NCBI RefSeq assembly: GCF_009765445.1
Contig: NZ_WHOY01000031.1
Location: forward strand, 5,091,231-5,155,230
Direction of reading: 5' to 3'
DNA length: 64,000 bases
Source: Pantoea sp. BAV 3049
Lineage (GTDB): Bacteria > Pseudomonadota > Gammaproteobacteria > Enterobacterales > Enterobacteriaceae
This document shows positions 26,489-37,205 of this stretch, one piece after another. The notes below the pieces were generated by a model. It was not told where the DNA came from. It did no database searches and saw only the letters and a list, made by a program, of their open reading frames with translations. Position 1 is the stretch's first letter; every line of letters begins with the position of its first letter. Made by a program: the position numbers and the translations under genes.

Positions 26489-27796
26489 TCACAGGAAAAG
26501 ATGCCCGAACAGGAAACCAAAGGCTACCGAGAAGACGATCGCCAGCGTGCCCGGTATGATAAAGGAGTGGTTAAAAACGAATTTGCCAATGCGGGTGGAG
26601 CCGGTATCGTCCATCTCCACCGCAGCCAGCAGGGTCGGGTAGGTCGGCAGAACAAACAGGGCCGACACGGCGGCAAAAGAGGCCACGGCGGTCACCGGCG
26701 AAACGCCCAACAGCAGCGCAGCAGGCATCAGCGCCTTGGTGGTGGCCGCCTGGGAGTAGAGCAGCGTTGAGGCAAAGAACAAAATTACCGCCAGCATCCA
26801 GGGATAGTCGCTGAGCAGCTCACCGGCGACCTGCTGAATTTCACCGATATGGGCCTTCACAAAGGTATCACCCAGCCAGGCCACGCCCATCACGCAGATA
26901 CAGGCGCTCATGCCTGATTTAAAGGTGCTGGCCGAAAGGATCTTTGCCGTATCCACTTTGCAGGTCAGGCAGATCAGGGCCGCGACCGTCAGCATAAACA
27001 CCACGATCGCTTCATTGCGCGGTAGAACAGGATTAACGATCAGCCCAACGGTCTCACTGATTGCGGTGGCATACAGTACCACTGCAACAATACCAAGCAG
27101 GAACAACAGCACCGAGCGTTTTGCGCCAGGCTTGACCTTGAAAACGGTCTCGCCACGCAGCACGGTTTCACCTTTTGCGAGCCGCTCCTGATAAATCCGA
27201 TCGTCCTTCAGCTCTTTACCGAGGAAATTGGTTACCAGCGCCGCCAGGAAAATGGCGACCATTGTTGAGGGAAGAGCCACCGCCAGCAGGCCCAGATAGC
27301 TGATGCCTTTCGGTTCAAGAATGCCGGACAGGAACACCACGGCGGCCGAAATAGGTGAAGCGGTGATGGCAATCTGTGAAGCGACAACGGCAATGGAGAG
27401 TGGACGGGAAGGGCGGACACCCTGCTCTTTAGCCACTTCCGCAATCACCGGCAGCGTGGAGAAGGCCGTATGGCCCGTTCCCGCCAGCAGCGTCATCGCG
27501 TAGGTCACCAGCGGCGCCAGGAAAGTAATATAGCGTGGATGCCTGCGCAGCAGGCGCTCGGCCAGGCTCACCAGATAATCCATGCCGCCCGCAACCTGCA
27601 TCGCCGCGATGGCGGCAATCACCCCCATGATGATCTCAATCACATCAAAGGGGATGGCTCCGGGTTTGATCTGGAAGACCAGCGTGAGGATCAGCATGCC
27701 GACACCGCCGGCAAAGCCAATGCCAATCCCGCCCAGACGGGCCCCCAGATAGATCGCTGCCAGCACGACAATCAACTCCGGCACAATCATATTCAC
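26489..27796 (-). CDS. dcuA: Anaerobic C4-dicarboxylate transporter DcuA
   Basis: 435 residues (E. coli DcuA 433), with about ten membrane helices and the conserved Dcu features (AGTGHTAFSTLPVIAEVAKEQGVRP, SGILEPKGISYLG, LPTYPTLLAAVEMDDTGSTRIGKFVFNHS). It exchanges aspartate, fumarate and succinate in the inner membrane. It lies downstream of aspA as in E. coli, separated from it by a strong terminator, so it probably also has its own promoter. Confidence 0.97.
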   Translation of the reverse strand: MNMIVPELIVVLAAIYLGARLGGIGIGFAGGVGMLILTLVFQIKPGAIPFDVIEIIMGVIAAIAAMQVAGGMDYLVSLAERLLRRHPRYITFLAPLVTYAMTLLAGTGHTAFSTLPVIAEVAKEQGVRPSRPLSIAVVASQIAITASPISAAVVFLSGILEPKGISYLGLLAVALPSTMVAIFLAALVTNFLGKELKDDRIYQERLAKGETVLRGETVFKVKPGAKRSVLLFLLGIVAVVLYATAISETVGLIVNPVLPRNEAIVVFMLTVAALICLTCKVDTAKILSASTFKSGMSACICVMGVAWLGDTFVKAHIGEIQQVAGELLSDYPWMLAVILFFASTLLYSQAATTKALMPAALLLGVSPVTAVASFAAVSALFVLPTYPTLLAAVEMDDTGSTRIGKFVFNHSFIIPGTLAIVFSVAFGFLFGHLFL

Positions 27797-27850
27797 TCTC
27801 CCTGCACTTAGTTGCTAATCAACCGTTAATAATATGTAGGATTCAGCATC

Positions 27851-27886
27851 AAAAAAGGCACGTCGTTCAGAGAACGTCCGTGCCTT
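27851..27886 (-). terminator. Intrinsic terminator after aspA
   Basis: On the minus strand GGCACGgACGTTC-TCT-GAACGaCGTGCC is followed by TTTTTT. It lies between aspA and dcuA. Confidence 0.92.
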
Positions 27887-27907
27887 GTTTTGGCTCAACC
27901 AACTGCG

Positions 27908-29341
27908 TCAGTCATTTTCATCTGTGTAGCGTTTGGCTTTGTAAGCCGGGAACATCAGGTTCTGGGTGGAGAAAATGTCATCCAGTTCCGTTTCGGTCAG
28001 CAGACCGCGTTCCAGCACCACTTCACGGACGCTCTTGCCCGTTTCGGCACAAATCTTCCCGACGATATCGCCATTGTGGTGGCCGATATACGGGTTCAGG
28101 TAAGTCACAATTCCAATAGAATTAAACACGTAGGCTTCACACACCGCTTTGTTAGCCGTGATGCCATTCACGCATTTCTCCAGCAGGTTTGAGCAGGCGT
28201 TGGTGAGGATATGCACCGATTCAAACATCGCCTGACCAATTACCGGTTCCATCACGTTCAGCTGCAGCTGACCGGCTTCAGAAGCCATGGTCACCGTAAC
28301 GTCATTGCCTATCACTTTGAAGCACACCTGATTGACCACTTCCGGCACCACCGGGTTAACCTTGGCTGGCATGATGGAAGAACCCGCTTGCAGCTCCGGC
28401 AGGTTGATCTCGTTCAGGCCCGCGCGCGGCCCGGAAGAGAGCAGGCGAAGGTCGTTACAGATCTTTGACAGCTTCACGGCCAGACGCTTCAGCGCGCTGT
28501 GAACCATCACATAAGCGCCACAGTCTGAGGTTGCTTCAATCAGGTCTTCTGCCGGAACGCATGGCAGGTTACTGACTTCGGCCAGCTTCTTAACCGCCAG
28601 CTGCTGGTAGCCATCAGGCGTGTTGAGACGAGTACCGATAGCCGTGGCGCCCAGGTTCACTTCCAGCAGCAGTTCGCTGGTGCGCAGAATGTTTTTAATT
28701 TCCTCATTCAGCAGCACGTTAAATGCGTGGAACTCCTGGCCCAGCGTCATCGGCACGGCATCCTGCAGCTGGGTGCGGCCCATTTTCAGAATGGTGTTGA
28801 ACTCAACGGCTTTGCGCTGGAAGCCCTCGCTCAGCTGCCCGATGGCATCCAGCAGTTTCAGAATGGAGGAGTAAACCGCAATGCGAAACCCGGTCGGGTA
28901 AGCGTCGTTGGTAGACTGGCATTTATTGATGTGATCGTTCGGATTAAGGAACTGATATTCCCCTTTCTGATGGCCCATCAGTTCCAGGCCAATGTTTGCC
29001 AGCACTTCATTCGTGTTCATGTTAACTGAGGTACCCGCACCGCCCTGGTAAACGTCCACCGGGAACTGATCCATGCACTTACCGTTGTTCAGCACTTCAT
29101 CACAGGCCTGAATAATGGTGTTCGCAATGTTGCGTGGAATGGTCTGCAGCTCTTTATTGGCCATCGCCGCCGCTTTTTTGACCATCACCATGCCGCGCAC
29201 GAATTCAGGGATATCGCTGATTTTGCTGTTGCTGATGTAGAAGTTTTCAATCGCACGCAGAGTATGAACACCGTAGTAAGCATCCGCCGGAACTTCACGC
29301 ATCCCTAACAGGTCTTCTTCGATACGAATGTTATTAGCCAT
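27908..29341 (-). CDS. aspA: Aspartate ammonia-lyase (aspartase)
   Basis: 477 residues (E. coli 478). It converts L-aspartate to fumarate and ammonia in the cytoplasm, feeding anaerobic fumarate respiration by FrdABCD, also encoded in this window. The fumarase/aspartase superfamily signature loop [11 protein letters not shown] is present, as are [14 protein letters not shown] and [10 protein letters not shown]. Its partner transporter DcuA follows. Confidence 0.98.
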   Translation of the reverse strand: MANNIRIEEDLLGMREVPADAYYGVHTLRAIENFYISNSKISDIPEFVRGMVMVKKAAAMANKELQTIPRNIANTIIQACDEVLNNGKCMDQFPVDVYQGGAGTSVNMNTNEVLANIGLELMGHQKGEYQFLNPNDHINKCQSTNDAYPTGFRIAVYSSILKLLDAIGQLSEGFQRKAVEFNTILKMGRTQLQDAVPMTLGQEFHAFNVLLNEEIKNILRTSELLLEVNLGATAIGTRLNTPDGYQQLAVKKLAEVSNLPCVPAEDLIEATSDCGAYVMVHSALKRLAVKLSKICNDLRLLSSGPRAGLNEINLPELQAGSSIMPAKVNPVVPEVVNQVCFKVIGNDVTVTMASEAGQLQLNVMEPVIGQAMFESVHILTNACSNLLEKCVNGITANKAVCEAYVFNSIGIVTYLNPYIGHHNGDIVGKICAETGKSVREVVLERGLLTETELDDIFSTQNLMFPAYKAKRYTDEND

Positions 29342-29545
29342 GAGAAACCTTCTTGTTAATACCCTTCCTCTTTTCAGGTGTTATCGGGTATATGGGTTAT
29401 CACAAAGTGATCTTTGGCCGTGAGCCGTCAGGGCCGACATTTTATCCGTTTGCCGCGGGCGGAGCACGATCATATTCTGTTAGTGGCAAAAAGCCTGAAT
29501 GCAGATCACTTAAATTGCGTTCTTTTTCAATCGTGTCCGGCACAG

Positions 29546-29561
29546 TGTGATCATAGTCGCA
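29546..29561. promoter_or_regulatory. Candidate CRP site in the aspA-fxsA intergenic region
   Basis: TGTGA-TCATAG-TCGCA matches the CRP consensus TGTGA-N6-TCACA at nine of ten positions. It lies in the 360-bp divergent control region between aspA and fxsA. CRP control of aspA is known in E. coli. The distance from the aspA start (about 205 bp) is long, so it may serve an upstream promoter. Confidence 0.45.
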
Positions 29562-29701
29562 CTTTGCTTTCCAGTATGAATTTACCCGGGCGCGGTTGAA
29601 AAGCCGTGGTTAAGTGCCCATTTTAACGGGAGACGATCGTAACGATCCCTTTTTTGCCGTCACGCAGTACGCGGGATGGCCCTGACCGACAGGAGATTGC
29701 G

Positions 29702-30163
29702 GTGCGCTGGTTACCGTTTTTAGTACTATTTATTCTGGCGTGGATTGAGATCACCATTTTCATCCACGTCGCACATGTATTGGGTGTGTTGCTGACGCTG
29801 CTGCTGGTGGTGTTCAGTTCATGTATTGGTATCTCGCTGGTGAAAAACCAGGGGATGAAGAACTTCATGCTGATGCAGCAGAAGCTGGCGGCGGGTGAAA
29901 GCCCTGCGGCTGAGATGATCAAAAGCGTTTCGCTGATTCTGGCTGGCTTTTTACTGCTGCTGCCGGGGTTCTTCACCGACTTCGTGGGGCTGCTGTTGTT
30001 GTTGCCACCGGTGCAGAAACACCTGACGCTGAAACTGATGCCACATTTGCGCGTATGGCGTGGCCCTGGCGCAGGTCCGGACAGCGGTTTTACCGTGGAC
30101 GGTGAGTATGAGCGTAAAGATGCAAAGCTGATTGAACATGATGACGGCCGGGAAGATCGGTAA
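29702..30163 (+). CDS. fxsA: FxsA membrane protein
   Basis: 153 residues from GTG at 29,702, chosen because AGGAGA lies 5 nt upstream and the homologous protein begins M-R-W-L-P-F. It has three to four membrane helices and the conserved VAHVLGVLLTLLLVVFSS and FFTDFVGLLLLLPPVQKHL, then a hydrophilic tail. In E. coli overproduction alleviates exclusion of phage T7 by the F plasmid; its normal role is unclear. It lies between aspA and groES as in E. coli. Confidence 0.93.
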   Translation: MRWLPFLVLFILAWIEITIFIHVAHVLGVLLTLLLVVFSSCIGISLVKNQGMKNFMLMQQKLAAGESPAAEMIKSVSLILAGFLLLLPGFFTDFVGLLLLLPPVQKHLTLKLMPHLRVWRGPGAGPDSGFTVDGEYERKDAKLIEHDDGREDR

Positions 30164-30171
30164 GGCATAAG

Positions 30172-30195
30172 AAAGGCGGATTCCCGCCTTTTTGC
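30172..30195 (+). terminator. Intrinsic terminator after fxsA
   Basis: AAAGGCGG-ATT-CCCGCCTTTTTG: a short GC stem with a T-run, 8 nt after the stop codon. Confidence 0.88.
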
Positions 30196-30264
30196 TTTTC
30201 AGGGGGGCCTTCTGCTCGATATTTGTGCGGTTGTGACGCAGAAGAAAAATTTTTATTTTTTTAC

Positions 30265-30296
30265 CCTTGAAACGTTCTTTGCCCGGCCCTATCTCT
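30265..30296 (+). promoter_or_regulatory. Sigma-32 heat-shock promoter of groESL
   Basis: The -35 element CCCTTGAAA (30,264-30,272) and a -10 element CCCTATCTC (30,288-30,296) fit the sigma-32 consensus CTTGAA / CCCCATNT. They lie about 80 bp before groES, in the same place and form as the E. coli groE promoter. Confidence 0.85.
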
Positions 30297-30372
30297 CTCG
30301 TCACGAGGCCGGTGCCAGTGAAGCCCGGCGTTCATCCCAAAACTGATTGGACTTCTCAAAGGAGAGTTATCA

Positions 30373-30666
30373 ATGAAAATTCGTCCATTGCACGACCGTG
30401 TTATCGTCAAGCGTAAAGAAGTGGAATCTAAATCAGCTGGTGGCATTGTTCTGACCGGCTCCGCAGCAGGCAAATCTACCCGTGGCGAAGTGCTGGCCGT
30501 GGGCAATGGTCGTATCCTGGAAAGCGGCGAAGTGAAACCACTGGACGTTAAAGTCGGTGACGTGGTCATTTTCAGCGAAGGCTACGGCGCGAAAACTGAG
30601 AAAATCGACAACCAGGAAGTGCTGATCATTTCTGAAAGCGACATTCTGGCAATTGTTGAAGCGTAA
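30373..30666 (+). CDS. groES: Co-chaperonin GroES
   Basis: 97 residues, the E. coli length. It forms the heptameric lid of GroEL. The N-terminal [14 protein letters not shown] strand and the mobile loop (residues 16-32, [17 protein letters not shown]) are intact. The gene is preceded by GGAGA and the sigma-32 promoter and followed 46 bp later by groEL. Confidence 0.99.
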   Translation: MKIRPLHDRVIVKRKEVESKSAGGIVLTGSAAGKSTRGEVLAVGNGRILESGEVKPLDVKVGDVVIFSEGYGAKTEKIDNQEVLIISESDILAIVEA

Positions 30667-30700
30667 TTTACGCGTAACTCACTGAACGAAACGAATTTAA

Positions 30701-32359
<1,659 letters not shown>

Positions 32360-32381
32360 TCCCTCCCCCTTGTAAAAAAGA

Positions 32382-32409
32382 ACCCTCTGTCTCTGACAGG
32401 GGGTTTTTC
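32382..32409 (+). terminator. Intrinsic terminator of the groESL operon
   Basis: CCCTCTGTC-TCT-GACAGGGGG followed by TTTTTCTTTTT. Confidence 0.92.
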
Positions 32410-32554
32410 TTTTTGGGGGGAAAATAGTATAAGTAAGAGCGCAAGAACCAACCTGAACAACGATTTATCGCAAGTTAAGCAATGGATGCTTATGACAAGA
32501 CCGGGATGTCCGGTACGATCAGGAATGACTCTGATGATAATAATGGGGAATAAA

Positions 32555-32905
32555 ATGCGGATTAACGTCTTGCTGGGACTCTCTGTGGCAGCGCTGCTGC
32601 TGGCAGGCTGTAGCAGCTCTAAAACACTGAGTTCTGCGGGTGAGGGTGTCACCTTTACGGATAAACAGCCTGCAGCCAATTGCCAGCTGCTCGGCAACCT
32701 GACCGGTTCACAGAGCAACTGGCTGAGCGGTGCTGGCGGCGGTGAAAGCAGCTCTCTGCGCGGTGCGGCAAACGACCTGCGCAACAGGGCAGCAGAGATG
32801 GGCGGTAACGTGATTTATGGTGCAACCAGCCCAACCCAGAACATCTGGTCAAGCTTCGCACCGCTGGACAGCAAAATGACTGGCCAGGTTTACAAGTGTC
32901 CTTAA
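32555..32905 (+). CDS. yjeI: YjeI-type DUF4156 lipoprotein
   Basis: 116 residues from the ATG at 32,555 (GGGGA site 5 nt upstream). The lipoprotein signal ends LLAGC, with S at +2, predicting an outer-membrane lipoprotein. The conserved SNWLSG...RGAANDLRNRAAEMGGNVIYG block and the C-terminal GQVYKC match E. coli YjeI. The function is unknown. It lies between groEL and epmB as in E. coli. Confidence 0.92.
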   Translation: MRINVLLGLSVAALLLAGCSSSKTLSSAGEGVTFTDKQPAANCQLLGNLTGSQSNWLSGAGGGESSSLRGAANDLRNRAAEMGGNVIYGATSPTQNIWSSFAPLDSKMTGQVYKCP

Positions 32906-32951
32906 GACCGCATTGTAGCCAGTGATGGCGCGGAATAACGGTGAATTAAGG

Positions 32952-32986
32952 CAGGGGCGGATCGCTGATCCGTCCCTGTTGTTTTA
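32952..32986 (+). terminator. Intrinsic terminator between yjeI and epmB
   Basis: CAGGGGCGGATC-GCT-GATCCGTCCCTG followed by TTGTTTT. It separates convergent yjeI and epmB and may work on both strands poorly, as there is no A-run on the left. Confidence 0.85.
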
Positions 32987-32999
32987 TCCTTCAGGGGGA

Positions 33000-34028
33000 T
33001 TAAACCTGGCGCAGCTGCAAATCCAGCGGCGTTTTGCTGGGTTCACCACCAATCTCTCTCGCCAGTTTCGGAACCATATAGCCGGAAACCTGAGTCAGCA
33101 GCTCACGCATAATCGCCCGCGCTTCCTCATCTGAAACGTAGAAATGCGCCGCACCCTGTACTTTATCCAGCACGTGCAGATAATAGGGCAGTACGCCCGC
33201 ATCAAACAGCGCATTACTTAACGCTGCCAGCGTTGCAGCATTGTCATTGATGCCCCGCAGCAGTACGCTCTGGTTAAGCAGCGTCACGCCTGCATGTTTT
33301 AATTGTTGCAGAGCATCCTGCAGCTGTTGGTCAATTTCCTGCGCGTGGTTGATGTGCGTCACCAGCAGGGTCTGCAGGCGCGATCCCGCCAGCCGTTTAC
33401 ACAGGGCAGAGGTGATCCTGCCAGGGATCACGACTGGCAGGCGACTGTGGATCCGCAGGCGTTTAATGTGTGGGATCTGCTCCAGCTGAGCGATCAGCCA
33501 GTCCAGTTCATGGTCTTTTGCCATTAAAGGATCGCCGCCGGAGAAAATAATCTCATCCAGTTCTGGCTGCTGTCGGATATACTCCAGGGCCTGCTGCCAG
33601 TTGCGCTTGTTGCCCTGGTTGTCCGAGTAAGGAAAATGGCGGCGGAAACAGTAGCGGCAATTGACGGCGCAGCCGCCTTTGACCAGCAACAGCGCACGAT
33701 TACGATATTTATGTAACAGACCCGGCACCACGCTGGTCTGCTCATCGAGCGGATCGGTGCTGTAACCCGGAGCATCAACAAACTCCTGACTCTGGGTGAT
33801 CACCTGCAGCAGGAGAGGATCTTGTGGATCGCCTTTTTGCATTCTGGACGCAAAGGCCCGCGGGACGCGCAGGGCGAAAAGTCGACGTGCATCATTGCCC
33901 GCCGCCAGCTCCGGGTGCGAATCGAGGCCTAAAAGTTGCAGTAATTCATTTGGATCGGTGATTACATCTGCAAGTTGATGCAACCATTCTTCTCGCGAAG
34001 GGGTATTTAGGGTTACAATGTGTGCCAT
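33000..34028 (-). CDS. epmB: EF-P (R)-beta-lysine synthase EpmB (lysine 2,3-aminomutase family)
   Basis: 342 residues (E. coli YjeK 342). This radical-SAM, PLP-dependent enzyme converts (S)-alpha-lysine to (R)-beta-lysine for attachment to EF-P by EpmA. The 4Fe-4S motif CAVNCRYCFRRHF and the GGDPL motif are present. It is divergent from efp with a 41-bp gap, so the two share a control region. EpmA is encoded at 39,255. Confidence 0.96.
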   Translation of the reverse strand: MAHIVTLNTPSREEWLHQLADVITDPNELLQLLGLDSHPELAAGNDARRLFALRVPRAFASRMQKGDPQDPLLLQVITQSQEFVDAPGYSTDPLDEQTSVVPGLLHKYRNRALLLVKGGCAVNCRYCFRRHFPYSDNQGNKRNWQQALEYIRQQPELDEIIFSGGDPLMAKDHELDWLIAQLEQIPHIKRLRIHSRLPVVIPGRITSALCKRLAGSRLQTLLVTHINHAQEIDQQLQDALQQLKHAGVTLLNQSVLLRGINDNAATLAALSNALFDAGVLPYYLHVLDKVQGAAHFYVSDEEARAIMRELLTQVSGYMVPKLAREIGGEPSKTPLDLQLRQV

Positions 34029-34069
34029 TTTTTTGGCTAAGTACCAGTATTAAATTGTAGAGGGCCTTT

Positions 34070-34636
34070 ATGGCGACTTATTCTAGCAACGATTTCCGTC
34101 CCGGTCTTAAAATCATGTTCGAAGGCGAACCTTACGCTGTCGAATCAAGCGAGTTCGTTAAACCCGGTAAAGGCCAGGCATTTGCTCGCGTGAAAATGCG
34201 CCGTCTGCTGACCGGTACCCGCGTTGAGAAAACCTTCAAGTCTACCGACTCTGCAGAAGGCGCTGACGTGGTGGATACCAACCTGAACTACCTGTACAAC
34301 GATGGTGAGTTCTACCACTTTATGCACCCGGAAACCTTCGAACAGCACCCTGTTGAAGAGAAAACCGTGGGTGACGCGGCCAAATGGCTGCTGGACAATG
34401 CAGAGTGCATCGTGACCCTGTGGAACGGCAAGCCGATCCAGGTGTTACCACCAAACTTCGTGGAGCTGGAGATCGTTGATACCGATCCAGGTCTGAAAGG
34501 GGATACTGCCGGTACCGGCGGTAAACCAGCTACCCTGTCTACCGGTGCCGTGGTGAAAGTGCCACTGTTCGTGCAGATTGGTGAAGTGATCAAAGTTGAC
34601 ACCCGTTCTGGTGAATACGTTTCTCGCGTAAAATAA
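34070..34636 (+). CDS. efp: Translation elongation factor P
   Basis: 188 residues, the E. coli length. It rescues ribosomes stalled at polyproline. The modifiable Lys34 sits in the [10 protein letters not shown] loop, and the three beta-barrel domains are intact, ending SGEYVSRVK. Both lysylation enzymes lie in this window, so the beta-lysyl form of EF-P is expected. Confidence 0.99.
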   Translation: MATYSSNDFRPGLKIMFEGEPYAVESSEFVKPGKGQAFARVKMRRLLTGTRVEKTFKSTDSAEGADVVDTNLNYLYNDGEFYHFMHPETFEQHPVEEKTVGDAAKWLLDNAECIVTLWNGKPIQVLPPNFVELEIVDTDPGLKGDTAGTGGKPATLSTGAVVKVPLFVQIGEVIKVDTRSGEYVSRVK

Positions 34637-34650
34637 GCCGGAACAGCGAT

Positions 34651-34678
34651 CGGGCCTGATTTTCAGGCCCTTTTCTTT
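34651..34678 (+). terminator. Intrinsic terminator after efp
   Basis: GGGCCTGA-TTT-TCAGGCCC followed by TTTTCTTT. Confidence 0.92.
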
Positions 34679-34698
34679 AATGATGTGAGCCTGACCAG

Positions 34699-34830
34699 AT
34701 GATGAACTGGATTAAACTGATTACAGCGGCATTGTTGATGACCTGCGCACTGAGCGCCTGCAACACCTTTCACGGATTTGGCGAGGACGTCCAGCACCTC
34801 GGTGGTGCAATCTCCCACGCAGCCAACTGA
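34699..34830 (+). CDS. ecnA: Entericidin A-type small lipoprotein
   Basis: 43 residues (MMNWIKLITAAL...). The lipobox LSAC is followed by NTFHGFGEDVQHLGGAIS, the entericidin signature (N-T-x-x-G-F-G-E-D). In E. coli EcnA and EcnB form an antidote/toxin lipoprotein pair. The gene directly follows efp and precedes ecnB, as in E. coli. Confidence 0.9.
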   Translation: MMNWIKLITAALLMTCALSACNTFHGFGEDVQHLGGAISHAAN

Positions 34831-34936
34831 CTCTAACTCTTAAATTTTCTTTTTGCTATGCGCATCCGGCGCATCCGGCAGAATTACGGCTATGCTTAAT
34901 ACGCCGTACTCTACTTCTGGTAAAAAGGAAATTGTC

Positions 34937-35071
34937 ATGTTAAAGAAAAGTATTGTTGCAATCCTTTCTGTTCTGGTGCTTTCTTCGGTGCTCACAGCCT
35001 GTAATACCACGCGCGGCGTGGGTGAAGATGTGTCAGCCGGCGGACAGGCTATTCAGAGAAGCGCTCAGTAA
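34937..35071 (+). CDS. ecnB: Entericidin B-type small lipoprotein
   Basis: 44 residues from the ATG at 34,937 with AAGGAA 6 nt upstream. The lipobox LTAC is followed by [18 protein letters not shown], typical of entericidin B. A 106-bp gap after ecnA probably holds its stationary-phase promoter. Confidence 0.92.
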   Translation: MLKKSIVAILSVLVLSSVLTACNTTRGVGEDVSAGGQAIQRSAQ

Positions 35072-35078
35072 TCTCAAT

Positions 35079-35110
35079 GCCGGTGCTGTCACAGCACCGG
35101 CTCTGTTTTA
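35079..35110 (+). terminator. Intrinsic terminator between ecnB and blc
   Basis: GCCGGTGCTG-TCA-CAGCACCGGC followed by TCTGTTTTA. It touches the end of the convergent blc gene. Confidence 0.88.
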
Positions 35111-35635
35111 TCCCTTCTGCTTCACCCAAATCAGTTTGTTCACATCAAAACCGGCCTGACGGGCTTTGCTGGTCAGCTCCTCTTTGACCTGTGGGGAGAT
35201 CTGTGGCGATCTTGACAGTATCCACAGATAGTTTCTGTTCGGCCCGCAGACCAGTGCGTTCTGGTAATCGTGATCGAGCGCGATCACGTTGTAGCCGCCA
35301 TAAAAGGGGCCGAAGAAAGAGACCTTCAGTGAGGCCTGGCTGGGGGAACCGGTAAAATACGCTTTGCCGACGCTTTCCTGCCAGCTTTGTTTCTGTATGT
35401 TATAACCCCGGTTAACCACCTTAAGGCCGCCGTCGTCGCGCTTGCTGTAGGTGGCCGTTACCTGTTCCAGCCCGCGCTCAAAGCTGTGATCCAGCCGGGC
35501 GATCTCGTACCAGCTTCCCAGATAGAGATCGGCATTAAATCCTGCAACAGGGGTCACGCCTTCCGGCGGGGTGGTGCTACAGGCCACGGAGAGCAGAGCA
35601 CCAACACCTGCCGTCATGTTTTTCCACAGAGACAT
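35108..35635 (-). CDS. blc: Outer-membrane lipocalin Blc
   Basis: 175 residues. The lipoprotein signal ends LLSVAC. The lipocalin signature GSWYEIARLDHSFERGL is followed by later structural motifs (VIALDHDYQNALVCGPNRNYLWILSR). It binds lysophospholipids or fatty acids at the outer membrane in E. coli. The ampC and sugE genes found nearby in E. coli are missing. Confidence 0.95.
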   Translation of the reverse strand: MSLWKNMTAGVGALLSVACSTTPPEGVTPVAGFNADLYLGSWYEIARLDHSFERGLEQVTATYSKRDDGGLKVVNRGYNIQKQSWQESVGKAYFTGSPSQASLKVSFFGPFYGGYNVIALDHDYQNALVCGPNRNYLWILSRSPQISPQVKEELTSKARQAGFDVNKLIWVKQKG

Positions 35636-35708
35636 AAGCTATTCCTTTGCGTTTGAATAGCTTGAGTATAGGCGGTTTTAAGCAGGCGGCCGGGAAGCCG
35701 CCCGAATT

Positions 35709-36059
35709 TTACAGGGTAATGACGCCGATGGCGGTGACCACGCTGAGGATGGCGGCAAAGCCGTAAAAAACCCATTTCCCGGCCGGGACGTGGATCTTTA
35801 TATCATGCATGGTGTGATGCAGACGGTGCAGGGCGCACCAGACTGGCAGCACAATAGCGAGGAAAATCAGCCCGCGTCCGGGCCAGCTCTGAGCAAAACC
35901 AAGGATGCGCTCATAACTCAGCGCCTGTGGCCCGGCACCTGCAGGCAGCAGCACGCCGATCAGTAATACCAGCACCGGAGAGACAATGGCTGCCCACATG
36001 CCTCCGGCACCAAACAGGCCCCAGAACAGAGGCTCATCAGAACGGCTTAATGTTTTCAT
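35709..36059 (-). CDS. frdD: Fumarate reductase membrane anchor FrdD
   Basis: 116 residues from the ATG at 36,059, which overlaps the frdC stop by 4 bp (ATGA). It has three membrane helices and the conserved [19 protein letters not shown] and [13 protein letters not shown]. With FrdC it anchors the FrdAB catalytic dimer and binds menaquinol. Confidence 0.95.
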   Translation of the reverse strand: MKTLSRSDEPLFWGLFGAGGMWAAIVSPVLVLLIGVLLPAGAGPQALSYERILGFAQSWPGRGLIFLAIVLPVWCALHRLHHTMHDIKIHVPAGKWVFYGFAAILSVVTAIGVITL

Positions 36060-36460
36060 AGTTTCTCCGCAAGAAAGGCGGCGGCCAGCACCACGATACT
36101 GACCACAATCATCACTGCCCACAGTCCTCTGATCACCGGTGTGGGCGACATCTTTTTATCTCCGATAATAATCACCGAGGCTTTGGGAGCCAGCTCAAAC
36201 CAGGTTTTGCTGTGCAACAGCGCGGCGGCCAGCGCTACCAGATTCAGCAGCAGTACGATGGGGTGCTGCAGAAAGCTGACAAACACCGCCCAGCTCTCAG
36301 GGCCGCGTTTGAGGGCAAACAAGCCGAAAATCAGTTCCACGCTGAACCACAGCGCCGGAACGGCGGTACCTTCACGCAGCATGTAGAAACGGTAGAAACC
36401 CGATTTCTGCCACCAGCTGGCGGTGACCGGGCGATGGTAAGCATTGCGTTTCGAGGTCAT
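36056..36460 (-). CDS. frdC: Fumarate reductase membrane anchor FrdC
   Basis: 134 residues from the ATG at 36,460 ([11 protein letters not shown], aligned with the E. coli start). It has three membrane helices and the conserved [19 protein letters not shown] and [12 protein letters not shown]. It starts 10 bp after the frdB stop. Confidence 0.95.
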   Translation of the reverse strand: MTSKRNAYHRPVTASWWQKSGFYRFYMLREGTAVPALWFSVELIFGLFALKRGPESWAVFVSFLQHPIVLLLNLVALAAALLHSKTWFELAPKASVIIIGDKKMSPTPVIRGLWAVMIVVSIVVLAAAFLAEKL

Positions 36461-36470
36461 CTTGCACTCC

Positions 36471-37205
36471 TTATTGCGGCCTGAGGGTGGCAATCAGAAA
36501 GTCTTTCGAACTTTCCACTTTGCTCTGCTGAATTGCCGCTGCCGGGTCAACGTGCTTCGGACAGACTTCCGAGCAGTAACCAACAAACGTACAAGGCCAG
36601 ACGCCGTTATCACCGTTCAGCTGCGGCATACGCTGACGTTTGCCGTTATCGCGGCTGTCGAGATTGTAACGGTGCGCCAGGGTGATGGCGGCGGGACCGA
36701 TAAACTCCGGATTCAGCCCGAACTGCGGGCAGGCGGCATAGCACAGTCCGCAGTTGATGCAGCCGGAGAACTGGTGATACTTCGCCATCTGTGCGGGGGT
36801 TTGTTTACCGGGGCCGCTCTGTGCATTCTGGCCGTTGCCGATGATGTAAGGTTTGATCGCCTCCAGGCTCTCGATAAAGCGGCTCATATCCACGATCAAA
36901 TCGCGCTCGATGGGGAAGTTCGCCAGCGGCTCCACGCGCATCCCTTTCGGGTAATTGCGCAGGAAGGTCTTGCAGGCCAGCTTCGGTACATTGTCGACCA
37001 TCATGCCGCAAGAGCCGCAAATCGCCATCCGGCAGGACCAGCGATAAGAGAGGTCGTAAGCGAGGTTATCCTTGATGTAGCCCAACGCATCCAGTAGCGA
37101 GGTCTGCTCATCCCAGGGGACGTCAAAAAACTCGCTGCGCGGCACCTTGTCCGCTTCCGGGTTGTAGCGTTGGATCTCAATTTTGCAGCGCGGTAACTCA
37201 GTCAT
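36471..37205 (-). CDS. frdB: Fumarate reductase iron-sulfur subunit FrdB
   Basis: 244 residues from the ATG at 37,205, equal to E. coli FrdB. Three clusters are visible: 2Fe-2S ([13 protein letters not shown]), then [18 protein letters not shown] and [17 protein letters not shown] for the 4Fe-4S and 3Fe-4S centres. It passes electrons from menaquinol to FrdA. It overlaps frdA by 8 bp. Confidence 0.98.
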   Translation of the reverse strand: MTELPRCKIEIQRYNPEADKVPRSEFFDVPWDEQTSLLDALGYIKDNLAYDLSYRWSCRMAICGSCGMMVDNVPKLACKTFLRNYPKGMRVEPLANFPIERDLIVDMSRFIESLEAIKPYIIGNGQNAQSGPGKQTPAQMAKYHQFSGCINCGLCYAACPQFGLNPEFIGPAAITLAHRYNLDSRDNGKRQRMPQLNGDNGVWPCTFVGYCSEVCPKHVDPAAAIQQSKVESSKDFLIATLRPQ